A DNA stretch of 64,000 bases from Termitomyces sp. T153 (lineage: Eukaryota > Basidiomycota > Agaricomycetes > Agaricales > Lyophyllaceae): assembly GCA_018296165.2 (NCBI GenBank), contig JACKQL020000019.1, forward strand, positions 620,001 through 684,000, in the 5' to 3' direction. The position numbers and the translations under genes were made by a program. This document shows positions 23,791 through 35,762 of the stretch, in pieces (within the stretch, counting starts at the first letter, position 1; each line of letters opens with the position of its first letter). The notes under the pieces were generated by a model. The model saw only the letters and a program-made list of their open reading frames with translations, made no database searches and was not told where the DNA came from.

Positions 23791-24345
23791 AAGAAAGGTC
23801 GCTCCGTTGAAAACGCAATATATGTTTCAATTGCATGGATGACATAACGATCGTCGATCTTAAACACTGGCAGTGCAAATTCAATTGGGAATGATGTCTA
23901 GCGCCCGGGTTTCGGATATAACTAGCTCCTAATAATGGGACCCTTTGACGACGCACAACGACGCGCTGATGGCTCAGAAACTGGTGCAGACTCGGTAAAG
24001 TTTTGCTGTGCCAAAAAGCTGACTGCTGGATCGTCGAACATGGTGTATTCCATGGGCAGACACCGAGCCAAGCATTGGAAGCGCTGGATAAGTGTATACC
24101 TTGGTGACCCACCCGGGTCTAACTGGAATGAAATATGAAGACTTCCATCTCAGACGAATCTTGAAGCCCAAAAAATAGGTTGAAAAGTCTTAGCCTCTGT
24201 TCCTTCCAAGATACGATTATGTAATATTTCTTGGCTTCCGTGGCTGGATTTTCCATACATGTATGCTCTTACAACCCGTCTCGTTTGATTTGTGTGTGGT
24301 CTCTTTTCGAGAATGAGATGGGTGACCCCGAGGTGCGATGAGACA
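23791..24345. other. Spacer between the two DUF6534 genes
   Basis: About 550 bases with no protein domain. A minus-strand frame reaching 24112 overlaps the copy A start but does not match the family. It probably contains the copy A promoter and the copy B 3' flank. Confidence 0.4.
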
Positions 24346-26480
24346 CTACATTAACCGGGCTCGATCGTCAAAGCTCACGGAAGTTCCGTGGCTTAATGAA
24401 CTCTGCTGCGAGCTCCCAGAATCCCTTGGGTACTAACCAAATATGAAGTCGACAAAACATCATAATACATCCGAAAAAGCACAAACGCACTCTTAACTGT
24501 GGGAACGACATTGATTTCGATATGATAGGCGCACGCGTATGCGGAGGGACTTTGATTTTGCGCGAGTTGATGCTGAACCGTGAAGGAGCCCGAAATACGG
24601 GACCAGAAGGTTCCATCGACCGTCGCTTCCGGAGTGCTTCACGGGCGTTGAGTCTGCATGTAAACCGAATAACTTAGTGATTTGTGCAACGATGGAGCGA
24701 CTCATTTACACCGAAAAGAAGGAGTTTGCGTAGACTGTTCAGCGTTTATATTTATTAGCACTCCCTCAAGTAGTGATGAAGAGTGGACTGACGCTTTGCG
24801 ATAGCCCAGAAGAGGGTTAAAAAGACCAGGTTTCGCGGCATTACGCACCACTAGCCGAGAGGTATGCGTGAGTTTGTTTAAATTTGTTCTCGTTCGGGAT
24901 GGTCTGAATGGAGTAGATGTAGACTCACACAAATGAGTGAAGCTAACGCTCCAGCACTGGAAATGCCCATTCTCATTTATTAGGAAGATAGTGGGGACAG
25001 ACAAATCAATACCGCGAACATACATACCAATTGATGAGTCCAGCTTTGAAGGTATACTGAATAAGCGAAGTAAGTGCACTATTGATCGGACTTGACGGGC
25101 AAGTGACCCTGTAAGCCAAAATGCAAACACAGGCATAAGATGGAAGACATACCTTGATGTTGAGGTACGACTACTATATAACAGGCGAACGAGAGAAAAG
25201 GTTACGATAAGATCTGTTCCTGCCAGGAGCGAGAGCCCTGTCGTCATGAGCCACTAATAAGGAAAAGATAATGTTTAATCCAGCAGAAGAGAAAACAAGA
25301 GAGAATTGACGAGTACGGACTCCGGTATGATGCCTGAACGAAGTGAATGTAGGAAACAAGATGCTATAGTGTCGGAAGCGAAAAATAAAAGCTCAGTTTG
25401 AAGACGTTGGCGAAGATGTTCAACGCTCACAATCCAGATACCACAGCTGTATGATATATGTGATGGGTTGATTCACGATTATCATTATCAAGAGGATTTC
25501 GGCGCTCACCTGCACCAAAACCTAGATGAACATACATGAATTATGGAATCAGGCATACAAGACAAGGCATATAATACCTAATCGAATGAGACAGAGAACA
25601 GTCTGTGGGATCACGTGAGTCCGCGGCAGTAATGAGACGAAACGGGACGTACGATCAAGAGAGGTAGAAGCCAATGGTGCTCGCTCACTAAGTACGGTTT
25701 TGCGTAAGAAACTCGCTCTTATGTTATGTTGAAGGAAAGAGATAACTGACAAATGAATATCCGACATGCATAGAACCTGTCAGAGCGTTAATTTGCCTGT
25801 AAAGCACGATGAATGAGGTTCGTACTCTTGCACCAAGCCTGTGATGATGGACTTTTCGGCTGAGTAAGCGATATGAAATGATGAAGGTATTCAGTGGACG
25901 AGCATACGCTGAGTAACGTGATGAGCTACGCAAAAGAAAGGATTTGAGGTGAGAAATCGTCTATTGGTAAGAAATTGGGTCAATTCTTACGCCAACAGTC
26001 CTAGAACGCAAGCTTGGCGGCAGTAGATATCTATTCGTAGTGGTTACGTACCAAGGTGTCGTGTCGATGGCTGATCGATCCCCAAAATGCGCGATGAAGT
26101 AGTACCATAGTATAGCCCAGATGAAACATGTCTCAACTAGGTCCATGAACCTGCGAAATGGAAATGAGAATTTCGGAGGTTTGTCTAGACGGGTATTCAA
26201 CCAGATGATGATAGCCTGGGATATGTTCAATAATCCAAAGTTCAGAGATACGGACGATTCGAGGTCACGCACCAATATCTTAAGCCATACCTTATCTTCT
26301 GGGAATCGATTAAAGTAAAGTGTACATTGTGCAGAAAGGGCCCCAGACAAGCTGTGAGGCACGTAAACAGACGCTGTGAATGGATAAGATATGAGGGTGG
26401 CTAGTAACGCACATAGTAGAGAATAGGCCTCCAAGAAGTAGAGCACCGAGGGTAGCAGGCAGATTCGTGTGATCGACCAT
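24346..26480 (-). CDS. DUF6534 seven-helix membrane protein, copy B
   Basis: Paralogue of copy A. Start ATG at 26478-26480 gives MVDHTNLPATLGALLLGGLF. Later exons give LSGALSAQCTLYFNRFPEDK and VWLKILV, then FMDLVETCFIWAILWYYFIA and HFGDRSAIDTTPW. Further on is the sixth-helix region LSLLAGTDLIVTFSLVRLL with the hallmark SRTSTS, then INSALTSLIQYTFKAGLIN, the AGALASLIC segment and TVYANSFFS, spliced to LNAREALRKRR. The tail ISKSMSFPQ and a final exon ending at TAG 24346-24348 parallel copy A. Small introns separate these blocks; exons between 25400 and 25960 remain unresolved. Function unknown. Such genes often form tandem clusters in mushrooms. Confidence 0.78.
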
Positions 26481-27600
26481 TGACTACTATTAGAGAAGAA
26501 TGGCACTTGGAGATACACAGGAGTAAAATTGCGTTGTGGCAGAAAATATTCATGCGAAATGTGTCAGATTAGCCTGTCTTCCGATCATAGACACAGCGCG
26601 CGGGGACATTCGATGGGCCATGCGGAGTCAATCATATTAAGATGCTACATATCTGTATCTTATGACAGGGCCTTGGACACGTTCACAGATCGGACAAAAA
26701 TACAACGGACTCAAAGGTGTTGCAGTAGATAGAAATAGGAGAAGTTCATAGAGACAAAGCCAGTTGCAACTGCATCACCGAATGTCATGATTGTCGTAGA
26801 CCAACGGCTTGGCGCTTAATACACGATAGTGACACCAGTATTTGTTGTGACGGACGCCAAAGACATGCAAGTAATATATGGTAGACAAATGATTGACAGG
26901 GGACCTGACGACCTATCGACCTATGACCTATGGATAGAAAAGTCAGCATATGACAAGAGATGAAGGTATATTGAATTCAGAGACTTGAATGGTTCCCGAA
27001 GGAATCAAACCCATAGTGCAAGCACGTCGTGAGAGTTTGCAGAAAAAGTTACATCATGAGAGAAATCGAAATCGGAGACTTACAAGACGCAATGATATCA
27101 AGTCAAAAGGAACTAAGGAATGACAAGGTCAGATAGACTTCGGCAACAATAGAAAAATATAGAAACGGAGATGAATCAGTGCAAAGATACGCGTTCTTCT
27201 CATGGCCCTTGAGCTTCGAAGTGAGCTGAGTTATACGTAAATAGCTCATCAATGGTATAGAAAGGAGGGATGATTTCGTGGTAGAAGAATCGAAACTCAC
27301 CTTCGACAAGCGTCACGATGTACAATAGATAAAGTAGCGGGCGGAAAAAAAGAAAGCATCACCACTGTGACGACCTGCCCTACACTCAGCCACTGATCTG
27401 ATCAGTCAGCTATACAGAACGCATCACCAAGCAATGATGACTTTCCGTAAAGGTTGAAGGATCTAGACTACCTACAGTTGCGGACAGTCAAAAGCAACAA
27501 ACTGGTTGTCTTTCCCGGAAAATCTTTGGCAAAAATCTAATGTCAGATTTCGTGTCTACATTGGTGTCTTCGTGCGTGAAAACGTCTAAAAATGCATTCA
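26481..27600. other. Upstream region of the DUF6534 pair; no proven gene
   Basis: CpG content is ordinary. Minus-strand frames at 27103-27309 and near 26700-26790 encode hydrophobic stretches and splice-like signals, so a further membrane-protein fragment is possible, but no DUF6534 hallmark (YFNRFP, SRT, LNAR) is found. Confidence 0.35.
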
Positions 27601-28329
27601 TTGATCTTTTTTACAATTTTTGGGGTGACCAAAAACTGGGAGCCTGTAGGTCAGATCTAGTTAAGGACTGCTTCAATTGACATCATAGCCCTTTGAGAAA
27701 CCTGCCAATGTTCCTTTTGCTGATGAACAGACCATGCAGCAGCTTTCCCCTTGCGGTAGACACTCACAAAATGCCATCAAGATTCCTCCAATTTTTCACT
27801 ACTTTCCTGTATTGTTGACATGTCCTGTCTGACTTGCTCATTGCTCATGTTATCAGAACCCTTCTTATAAGCCCTCAGCTACTCTGAAAGTCAGTGAGTA
27901 TGATGTTTTTATTATCTCTTTTCCTCTTCTGGATGCTGTAAGGTGTAAGATGCATGTCTCCACCTGTGGGGGTTCAGACAATGGAATGGGACCATGCTAT
28001 GTCTTGATACTATGTAGCATGAGTACAGGCTGATACAAGGAAAAGAGAAAAAAAGATGCAAACATAAAGGATGTGGGCAATGCATATATTTGAGAGAACA
28101 AGGTTCAGTTTAAATATGCATAATGTAATTGTCTGCAAATCTGGGTAAGTAGTAATCTGGATTACACCCTTCCCCAACATACAACCCTCCCCAACATAAA
28201 ATTTTTTGCCCCAGTAAGAAAGAAACAGCACAGGAGCAAGGGAAATTGCAAAACAAACTGCTTGCATGGGTGCATCAAAAACTCTGTGGAAAAAGCTACC
28301 AGTGGCAGGAACATGGTGAAAAGGAAGGC
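27601..28329. other. CpG-poor flank of the Gypsy remnant
   Basis: CG dinucleotides nearly vanish from about 27600. No domain is recognised. On the minus strand this is downstream of the chromodomain fragment and may hold its 3' non-coding part. Confidence 0.4.
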
Positions 28330-28990
28330 TGCACATCACAGTGATGAACCATTTCCTGCTAAGCAAACATTGGGAGCTTCATTGTTTTCAAGTTCCTTAC
28401 CTAACAACCACTCATCATGCTCAGGTCCATATTCCATATATTGCACCAGGTAAAACCCCTGCCCTTTCAACATGAGTCCACAATCTTTTCCATGAAATGC
28501 TCTTGCAGGCCAGTGTTGGTTGCAGAATAGGTCAGAGCAGTGTTGGTTGCAGAATAAGAATAAGTCCAGGTTCCACCATCTTCAGAGTAAGATCATTCTT
28601 GTCAAACAACAGCAGCTTAGAAATGTGATACTGAACAAATTCTTCTATTTTCACTTTAACACCTGTCAGCTGGGTCAGGTGTTTCCAGAACTGGAACACA
28701 AATAATTTGTCACAGTTGCACACAACATCTGCAGGTAAGCCATTATCACAGTACCAGTTTTCAAAAAGGAGTTTTCAGCTAGTTCAAAAGCAGTAATGTT
28801 CATGCAAGAGGGGACAATGTGAATATCAGAGTGCAGCCTATTGGTGATTGACAGTATGCAGGTTGCTTCCCCCACCTTCAGGTAAGGAGCCAATAAAATC
28901 CATGGCAACAGACTCACCCCATCCATCTGGCATGGGAATCTCCAACTTTTCCTCTCAAGAAACAAGTGTTTCAGTATATCAGGCCATTTT
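28330..28990 (-). pseudogene. Gypsy chromovirus integrase and chromodomain remnant
   Basis: Minus-strand fragments in several frames resemble the integrase core: PDGWGESVAMDFIGSLPEGG (first catalytic Asp region), ITNRLHSDIHIVPSCMNITA, ELAENSF, then CDKLFVFQFWKHLTQLTGVK (second Asp region). Nearer 28330-28440 a chromodomain tail reads YMEYGPEHDEWLLGKELENN. The order fits a Ty3/Gypsy chromovirus. Stops and frameshifts are frequent, so it is inactive. Its coding blocks differ from those of the element at 36975, so it is a second Gypsy lineage. Confidence 0.8.
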
Positions 28991-29317
28991 AAGAAACAAA
29001 TCTTTGAGTGTACCAAGGCATTTTTGCTCTGTACCTTTTCTGAGCATCTTTTGACATTCTTGCTCTAAAGATATGTATTTGTCAGTGAGTCTGATCATGA
29101 AGTATTAGTACCATTTAGTGCTACTATAAACTTGTTACTCAGGCTACTTTCTAAAAGCTTTCTCATTAGTATGTCAAACATGCTCTCTAAATCATATGAG
29201 AAAAAAAGTAAACAGAAGGTGGAAGGGATTTTGAATCATCAATTATTTTAATTTTTCAAGTATATAAAATATAGAATTGTTTATTGAATGATAATCACTT
29301 GGAAGTGTTAGAATATT
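28991..29317. other. CpG-poor transposon flank
   Basis: AT-rich, no CG-containing coding potential, no recognised domain; lies between the Gypsy remnant and the hairpin-unit array. Confidence 0.4.
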
Positions 29318-29965
29318 GAAGACCTAACCAAATGAGTGGGGTTGGGTTTGAATTTCAGCATCGAGTTGAGAATATCAAAAATGTGAATGAAGAGATATTA
29401 AAACATGATCAGCACTTCTCATGTTACCTCCTGAAGGAACAAAGTCAAAATAATCATGGATTACTTATGAAAAAGTTTTATTTGACTGAACAAAATATAA
29501 TTGAAATGATAGTCAAGACTTACATCTGCTGACATAAATAACGGCAGGACTATAAGCACATTGATTGAAAAAAGAAAGATCTAAGTTGGAACGATAAAAG
29601 AGAATAAGTGGAAAGGCTCTATTTATCTGACAATCTTGTTACTTTGTTGAGGAACCCCTACAAAGAAAAATCAAAGACCCAAGTAGACAAAGTGAGGATA
29701 GGTAGTCTTGGTAAAACATGAGTCATAAAATTCAATGACCTAACCAAACAGAGTGAGGTTGGATCTCAGCTTTGAGTAGATGAAATACAGAGACCTAACA
29801 ACAGAATGAGGTGGGTCTAGATCTCAGCATTGGGTTGGCAAAATACAAAGACCTAACTGAACAAAGTGAGGTTGGGTCTGGATCTTAGTATTGATTTAAT
29901 GAAATACAAAGACCCAACTAAACAAAGTGAGATTGGGTTTAGGTCTTAGCAAGAGGTACAGGCCC
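29318..29965 (+). repeat. Tandem hairpin units, copy 2 (about six units)
   Basis: One unit sits at 29318-29360, then about five between 29668 and 29965. Spacing is about 60-66 bases in the last, best-preserved units. Each carries GACCTAACC-like and GGTTGGGTC-like arms that can pair. The array ends in GCAAGAGGTACAGGCC, matching the end of the array at 17039-17160. Same element end in the same orientation at two loci. Confidence 0.78.
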
Positions 29966-30633
29966 ATGCAAACCGTAGCTCATTCCCTTAAGCTCAAACA
30001 TTTTCAGAAGATGTTATGTAAGTATTTTAAGAAAACACCGTCATACAACATAGGTAAGAAGACCTCACTTATACACGGCTGATCATCAACACGTTCACCG
30101 TGGACCAGCTGGATTTGGCAGGGCAATAGAGAGAAAGACTCTTTGAAGGAGTGGATTAAGAGAGAAAGAGATATCAAGGAAGCGTGGCGTGGTCAGCGCT
30201 TCAATGTTTCAGCGTTTCAAGCCGGATGTATTATTACTTGGCAAGGGCCCATTAGAAAATATACGATTACATTTGATTTGACACGAACGACCACTACAAT
30301 GATTTGAGGTCCAATCAAGTCTATGTACAAGTAGTATGAGTGATAGATAATACCTGGTTATCCGGTGGATGAGTTCCGTGCGGTGCGAAAAGGAAAGGTG
30401 GCGCAATGAGAAGAACCAAAGCCACGGCACGAATAATGTATAACAATAGCTGATTATAGATAACGATGAAATATAAGGGAATCATGCGAGTAATAAGATG
30501 GTACATGATATAGATAGCCAATGACAACCATAAGAGCAGTATGAATGCAAGTAGATGCGAGAAGAATGCAGGTAGTTGGCGAGGGGAGCACGAAGAAGCT
30601 ACAGGCGAAAGAACTCAGTGAGAAGCTGAGAAG
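29966..30633. other. Transition to gene-rich DNA; 3' flank of the G-alpha gene
   Basis: CG dinucleotides return near 30060. A minus-strand frame at 30321-30527 encodes a hydrophobic stretch (LYIIRAVALVLLIAPPFLF) ending at a possible GTATTA donor. It could be a small membrane-protein exon, but nothing supports a full gene. Confidence 0.35.
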
Positions 30634-32659
30634 CTAAAGGATCCCGGAATCCTTGAGTGCGTTCTGCAATATTGTTTCTTTGACGGCGGCGAAGACAAGA
30701 CGAATGTTCTGCGTATCCGTTGCTTGTGTTAGGCTGTGAGAAACAGTTAGCAGCGCGTCAAATATACGGCGAAGAAACAAGACAGAGAGATTCGATGGGC
30801 ACGCTGAAGGCAACAGTGGAGTGGATGCGGTACCACGACGGCATTTAACGAGGAGGCAGAATCCTTCTTCAGAACACGCGAAGCAGTCGCACATGATTCA
30901 AGCCCCACATCACACCATCAAAAGATAAAGATACAAGGACAGAAGAAAAAGAGGGATGACATACTGAGGATACACGCTCAACTTCATCCTATTTGTTTGC
31001 ATGAATTTCCACAAGACGTACTTGGCTGCCTTGTTGATATCCGCCCCACCTGTATACTCGGGAAAATATTTCTGCAGGGGCATCTGCGTAAAGGAAAATA
31101 ATGTCAATCCGGAGTACGATACGCTTGAGTATGCGGAAGGAAAACAGAATCGAGAGAGGACGGGGTGCTCAGAAAATATGAGCACTGAGCGGCAAAACGA
31201 GAAGTAGAAAGAAACGAACGCCAGCAAGGAACCAAAACGCACTTTTGGTAACTTAAGCTTGAACACATCGATTTTGTTCAGGAAGAGAATCATCGATGTT
31301 CGGAGGAACCATCGAGAATTAATGACTGACTCAAAGAGATAGAGTGACTCCTTCATTCGGTTCTGTAAAAGAAACAGAAGTGTCAGCGAGGGTGAACCTG
31401 GGGAGCAAACGGAATTTCCAGAGAAGGAATCATGGAGAAGGTTGAAAAATGAGAGGGATATTGACGCCAAGAGCCTCAAATCCATCCCACCACTCCCCAC
31501 AGCACCAAGCACGAACAGAAGAACTATGACATAGCGTGCAACGTCAAAAACCTACCTGTGACTTTTCCTCTAATAATACTTGGTCGTACTCACTAAGCGC
31601 TGTACAAAAAATGATACTTGTCACGCTCTCGAAACAATGGATCCATTTTTTGCGCTCGGATCGTTGACCGCCGACATCGAACATGTGTATTCTGTGAGGG
31701 TGAAGGTGGATGTTAGTATGATGTTATTCTGCGAAACGAGGAAGACAAAACCCGAGGGATGAATGGGATGGAAGGGTACGTGAGATGGATCAGAAAATAA
31801 AACATACGATAGGGTGCCCATCAAAAAGCGCTCCTCGGATATTCCGAACGTTTTCCGCCGTGCACGGAGTACGTCGGTCTCGTTGGGAATGTACCCTGGG
31901 GTGCCAATTCGCAATATTTCCGAGAAGAAACTGAAGGTAGACAGGTTAGCTATGCTTGAACATCAACAGAAGACGAAACTTACTAGCTCGCAGAGTCCAT
32001 GAGGTAGAAATTACTCGTGTGCTCGTCCATAATCTTCTGGAAAGTTTCGTCCTTCCACACCTGGTGGATCGCCTCTGCGATCTCCGGTGCGAACCACGAT
32101 GCTTCCTCATCATCCTCTGCTTTCCCCTTCCCCTTCTCATCGACCTCGTTGCCGAACACCTCATCCTCCTCCGGATCAATCTGGATAATTTCCTTCCCTT
32201 TTACCCTCCTCCTTCTTGCCTGACCCAGCGCCGACGGGAGGTGACTCGTCGAGCTCGCCTTGATCCCCGGTACACGATACGCGAGGATCTTATCCGCGAG
32301 CACAGCATTCCGGAGGGAGGCACAGTCCATACGCAGGCTGCGCATGTAGACAAGAACACCGTGGACAGAGTCGAGTACGTTCTTATATACGACCGGCCGG
32401 TACGCCTCGAGCTCGGCTTGTGAGAATCCGTTCTGGTGGATGATCTTCATTTGTTTGACAATGGTGCTCTTTCCGGACTCGCCAGAACCTGTAAGACAGT
32501 TGGTAAGAGAGAAATGGAAGGAAGCGTGGCGTGCGACAAACCTAGCAACAAGATCTTGCACTCCCGTTTGTATTTTTTCGCGTCCTCCTCGATCTGCCTG
32601 TCAATCGCGTCTGACCTCGCCTTCTCCTCCCTATCAATCGTAGACATACATCCACCCAT
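30634..32659 (-). CDS. Heterotrimeric G-protein alpha subunit (fungal group III, cAMP type)
   Basis: GTP-binding switch at the plasma membrane, coupling a receptor to adenylate cyclase in this fungal class. Seven exons close exactly: 32542-32659, 31984-32488, 31808-31930, 31556-31691, 31243-31362, 30965-31083, 30634-30733, giving 406 aa. MGGCMS offers Gly2 for myristoylation and Cys4 for palmitoylation. G1 is GSGESGKST, followed by [13 protein letters not shown]; the switch I Arg and Thr are kept in RARRKTFG; G3 is DVGGQ; G4 is NKID; G5 is TQATDT. The C-terminus NALKDSGIL lacks the pertussis-toxin cysteine and resembles GNA-3/Gpa2-type subunits. The protein is about 50 aa longer than usual. 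The extra is in the helical domain at about residues 105-155, basic then acidic (QARRRR, later [20 protein letters not shown]). Group III is inferred from IIHQNG and the C-terminus. Confidence 0.93.
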
Positions 32660-34472
32660 AGTAGCTCACAGCCGTCACTCTAGTCCAGAGAGGAAGACAC
32701 TAGCAAGGTAACAGCACCGCCTCGTCGATGGCTGTACGAAGGAATTAGTACTCGAGAGTATCGAGAGATGGCCTGCGATGGAATAGCAAGAAGAAAGTAA
32801 CAACAGAAAGATTATAAATCACGAAGAAAGGAGACGACGGTACATTTGCTATAGTCGTCGTTGATGAAAGCGAAATGCACGTTTGAGAGTTGTGATCAAA
32901 TGGGTAATTTCCACATCGCCACATCGACTAGAGTTACTCACGGTCAGGATCCGCATTTATTCGCTCGGCCATTGCCGGGCCTCCTGAATTTACCTCCAAG
33001 TCCCTCTTCGACTTCGCGTTCGAATCGGCTCCGTAGGGCGCGATAGGCTATCGACTCGTTGCCCAGTCACATCCGAAATATGGCCATGAAACCAGGTTTA
33101 GCCTCAGGATGACACAATCCTCTCCCTCCGTAACAATGCCCGACCTCTCGCGGGAAACAAACTGACCATGCTACTATCTTCTTGATTGTTGCATGATCGC
33201 GCCCACGAATGATTGTTGATTTCTTGATCTCTATTACGGAGGTTCCGGTCCCGTAAATAGCCCTATGAGTCAGTCTTGTTGACGAATATGACAGACGTGG
33301 CGTCAATGAGTCTTACTTCCAAACAGCTTGCTCGATCAGTGTTAGTCATTATATCACTGAAAGGTGCACTTGGATGTCCAAAAGCTCCAGACAATCATTA
33401 GGTGCACTTTGCTCTACAATCATTGCATTAATCTCAATTTGGCCAGGCTATATGGCAGAAGTATTTCTGGTGATTAAGTGTCATTGCCAACTAATGTCCG
33501 TGCCTTGCAGAAGTATGGCAACCCACATTCAAAATTTGACTCACCCCGTAGCATGAGATCGACCTGGTGAATATTCAACGGTACGTTAGTGGACCAGGGT
33601 GAAGAAGACAAGCCGATGCATTACTAGACAAGTACCAAATCCTGTGGTCTGGGTGGTTATGGCAATTGAATAAAGGTGGCATGAAGCTGATATCATCCAA
33701 AGTCTTTTACCCCTTGGTTTCCTGCTACCGCTGGCGTCATATCGCAATGTATAGGTTTGACAGATAAAGCAAGCTCTCGTCCCCTCAGCGCCAACCTGAC
33801 GCACCTCGTGTATGCTTGCTTTAGCTTTTCTCACCTTGAAATTATATCCCCGATTACCGCCGCACACCTGAAGGGTAGTGTTCCTTACTCAGCTTGCTCT
33901 CCCGGACGATACATTGCTAACGAAGCCCACGCTTACTTTTGGTATATTTCTTGTTCTTATGGAGACTTGAAAAAAACTGGAAACCCTTGCTTATCTCCTT
34001 CAAATTTGAACGAGGTAAAACTTTCTACATCTCCTCCAAAGAACTACATGAAAATGTCCCTTTGGTCTTTCCGAACCTAACCGTATTGCAGCCCGAGCAG
34101 CTGACCGAGTTTACAATCCTTGAATCAGGTAGTGAATTATGAGATTCATTTGGGTTGGCGTTTGCTACATAAATGAGGACAAGTCTCGAGAAAGAATGAT
34201 CGTCGGAGATGACTCAATTTGGTTCCGTGGTCGAAGGTCATGACGTCATCAAAACCTCTCAAGACGCCAAAACGAGGCGAAAATGCCCAAACGCATCCAC
34301 GGTTCTTATTATAACTCAACTGCGCATTTACATAAAACCATCATTTCACAGCTTTCATTGTCATCTGTTATCTCACTTGTTGGCTGTCATTCCATCCTGG
34401 CGACCGCAGTTGTTCATTGCCGCGTAACCATTGAACGTCTTTTCCAAACGCTCTGCCATCTTCTTGGCCCAG
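32660..34472. other. Divergent intergenic region between G-alpha and DUF1769 genes
   Basis: 1.8 kb with ordinary to slightly low CpG and no recognised domain. It contains both promoters. Frames up to 107 codons around 33586-34080 on both strands lack recognisable motifs; I do not call them. Confidence 0.4.
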
Positions 34473-35762
34473 ATGCCTCCCCGTCTTCGTGTCCTTGCCG
34501 GTACTGGTACAACACTCACTCCCATTACCCATCTTGTCAACACCTCGAATGCTTTTTCGCTCGTTTCTAATCGGTTCGAGGGAGAAGTTGTCGTGTGCAT
34601 TAAAGGTCTTACTCACCCAGAGAAGGATGCGTACAACTACTTTGAGTGTTCAGAACGGCAGGGAATAACGTGGAGTATTCAAGTGCAAGGTGAATACAGT
34701 CATTTGTAAAGCTGGGAGCTTGTCAAACTTCAATCACTTATCAGGCAGGTTTCTTGAACCGATCTCAGCGGACGATGTGCTTTTTGGCAATACCTTTGAT
34801 AGACCTTTGGGACTTCCATGGGGCAGCGGAGCAGCGCTGAAGTTTATGAGGTGAGTATACATCTCGAGGTCGTTCAACCAAGTTAACATTGATATTTCTA
34901 TTCCTGAAGTTTCATAGACCCAACATTGGAACATGACCTCACATCGCGAACGCAACCATGGGCATTATCACCGCTCGTCGCCACCATGCCACACCTCATA
35001 CATACACGTATCGCTCGCAACCGTCACTCCAACGATTATCTCGCACCTTCATCAGCACATTCATCTCGCGAATCAACCACAACAGATACAGAATCATCAC
35101 TTCCACCTTTCCCACCCAAGACTCCTATCTCTGATGACACCTCCCAACTCCACCTTGCACGCACAGATGTCTTATCATCTAGTAGTAGCGGAAGCTCCTC
35201 ATACGGCTCCATATCATCTCTTTCATCCACCCAAATAACATCACCCGCGCCACCGCCCTCGTATTTTGCAACGGCAACACCCAACGGGAGCCCTAAAGAA
35301 TACCGGAACACAATAAGTACCATCAAGAAGAAGGTCAGAGGCCAAGGGAAGGGTAAGAAGAAGGAAGCATACCGTCTACTAGGATTCGCAGACGCATCAC
35401 AGCGTCGTGCATATTTCTCTAGCACGACACACCGTCAAGATATCATCTTCGGCCCGGAGGTTCGTTTTCCCTTCGATCACACTCATAAATCAACGCACAC
35501 CAAAAACATTTAGGACACCCTAACAACTGACTTCTGCTACGGCTTCCTCGAGTTTACACCCTCGGTGATGCTTCGTCTGCCCGGGGGGCTATCGTTTGAT
35601 CTAATGCGGTATTGGGACGGGCAACCGGTCCGATTCGTGTGTTGTGAGCGTAAGTCACGCGAGCGAGAGCGCGGCCAGGACGAGGGTGTGCCCTGGGGGC
35701 AGGTGTTTTGGAGTGTGGTTATTGAAATGGGTGATGATGAAGGGAGTCTCGTGGTTTCTTGA
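34473..35762 (+). CDS. DUF1769 family protein
   Basis: Four exons close exactly: 34473-34689, 34745-34850, 34910-35459, 35514-35762, giving 373 aa. The family occurs throughout fungi and its function is unknown. Conserved blocks in order: MPPRLRVLAG, LVNTSNAFSLVSNRFEGEVV, RQGITWSIQVQGRFL, ADDVLFGNTFDRPLGLPWGS, GAALKFMSFIDPTLEHDL, and PWALSPLVATMPHL. A serine/proline-rich insert (about residues 145-225) and a lysine-rich stretch (KKKVRGQGKGKKK) follow. Then come FGPE, TTDFCYGFLEFTPSVMLRLP, GGLSFDLMRYWDGQPVRFVC and PWGQVFWSVVIE at the C-terminus. The start is the ATG just before the conserved N-terminus; an upstream in-frame ATG exists but is not conserved. Probably soluble, cytosolic or nuclear. 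Confidence 0.92.

Noticed and set aside
33001..33050. tRNA-like B-box (GTTCGAATC)
   Set aside because: No matching A-box or acceptor stem at the right distance; no tRNA fold could be drawn.
33000..34150. A gene between the G-alpha and DUF1769 genes
   Set aside because: Several frames of 90-107 codons on both strands overlap, none with a conserved motif or coherent exon chain.
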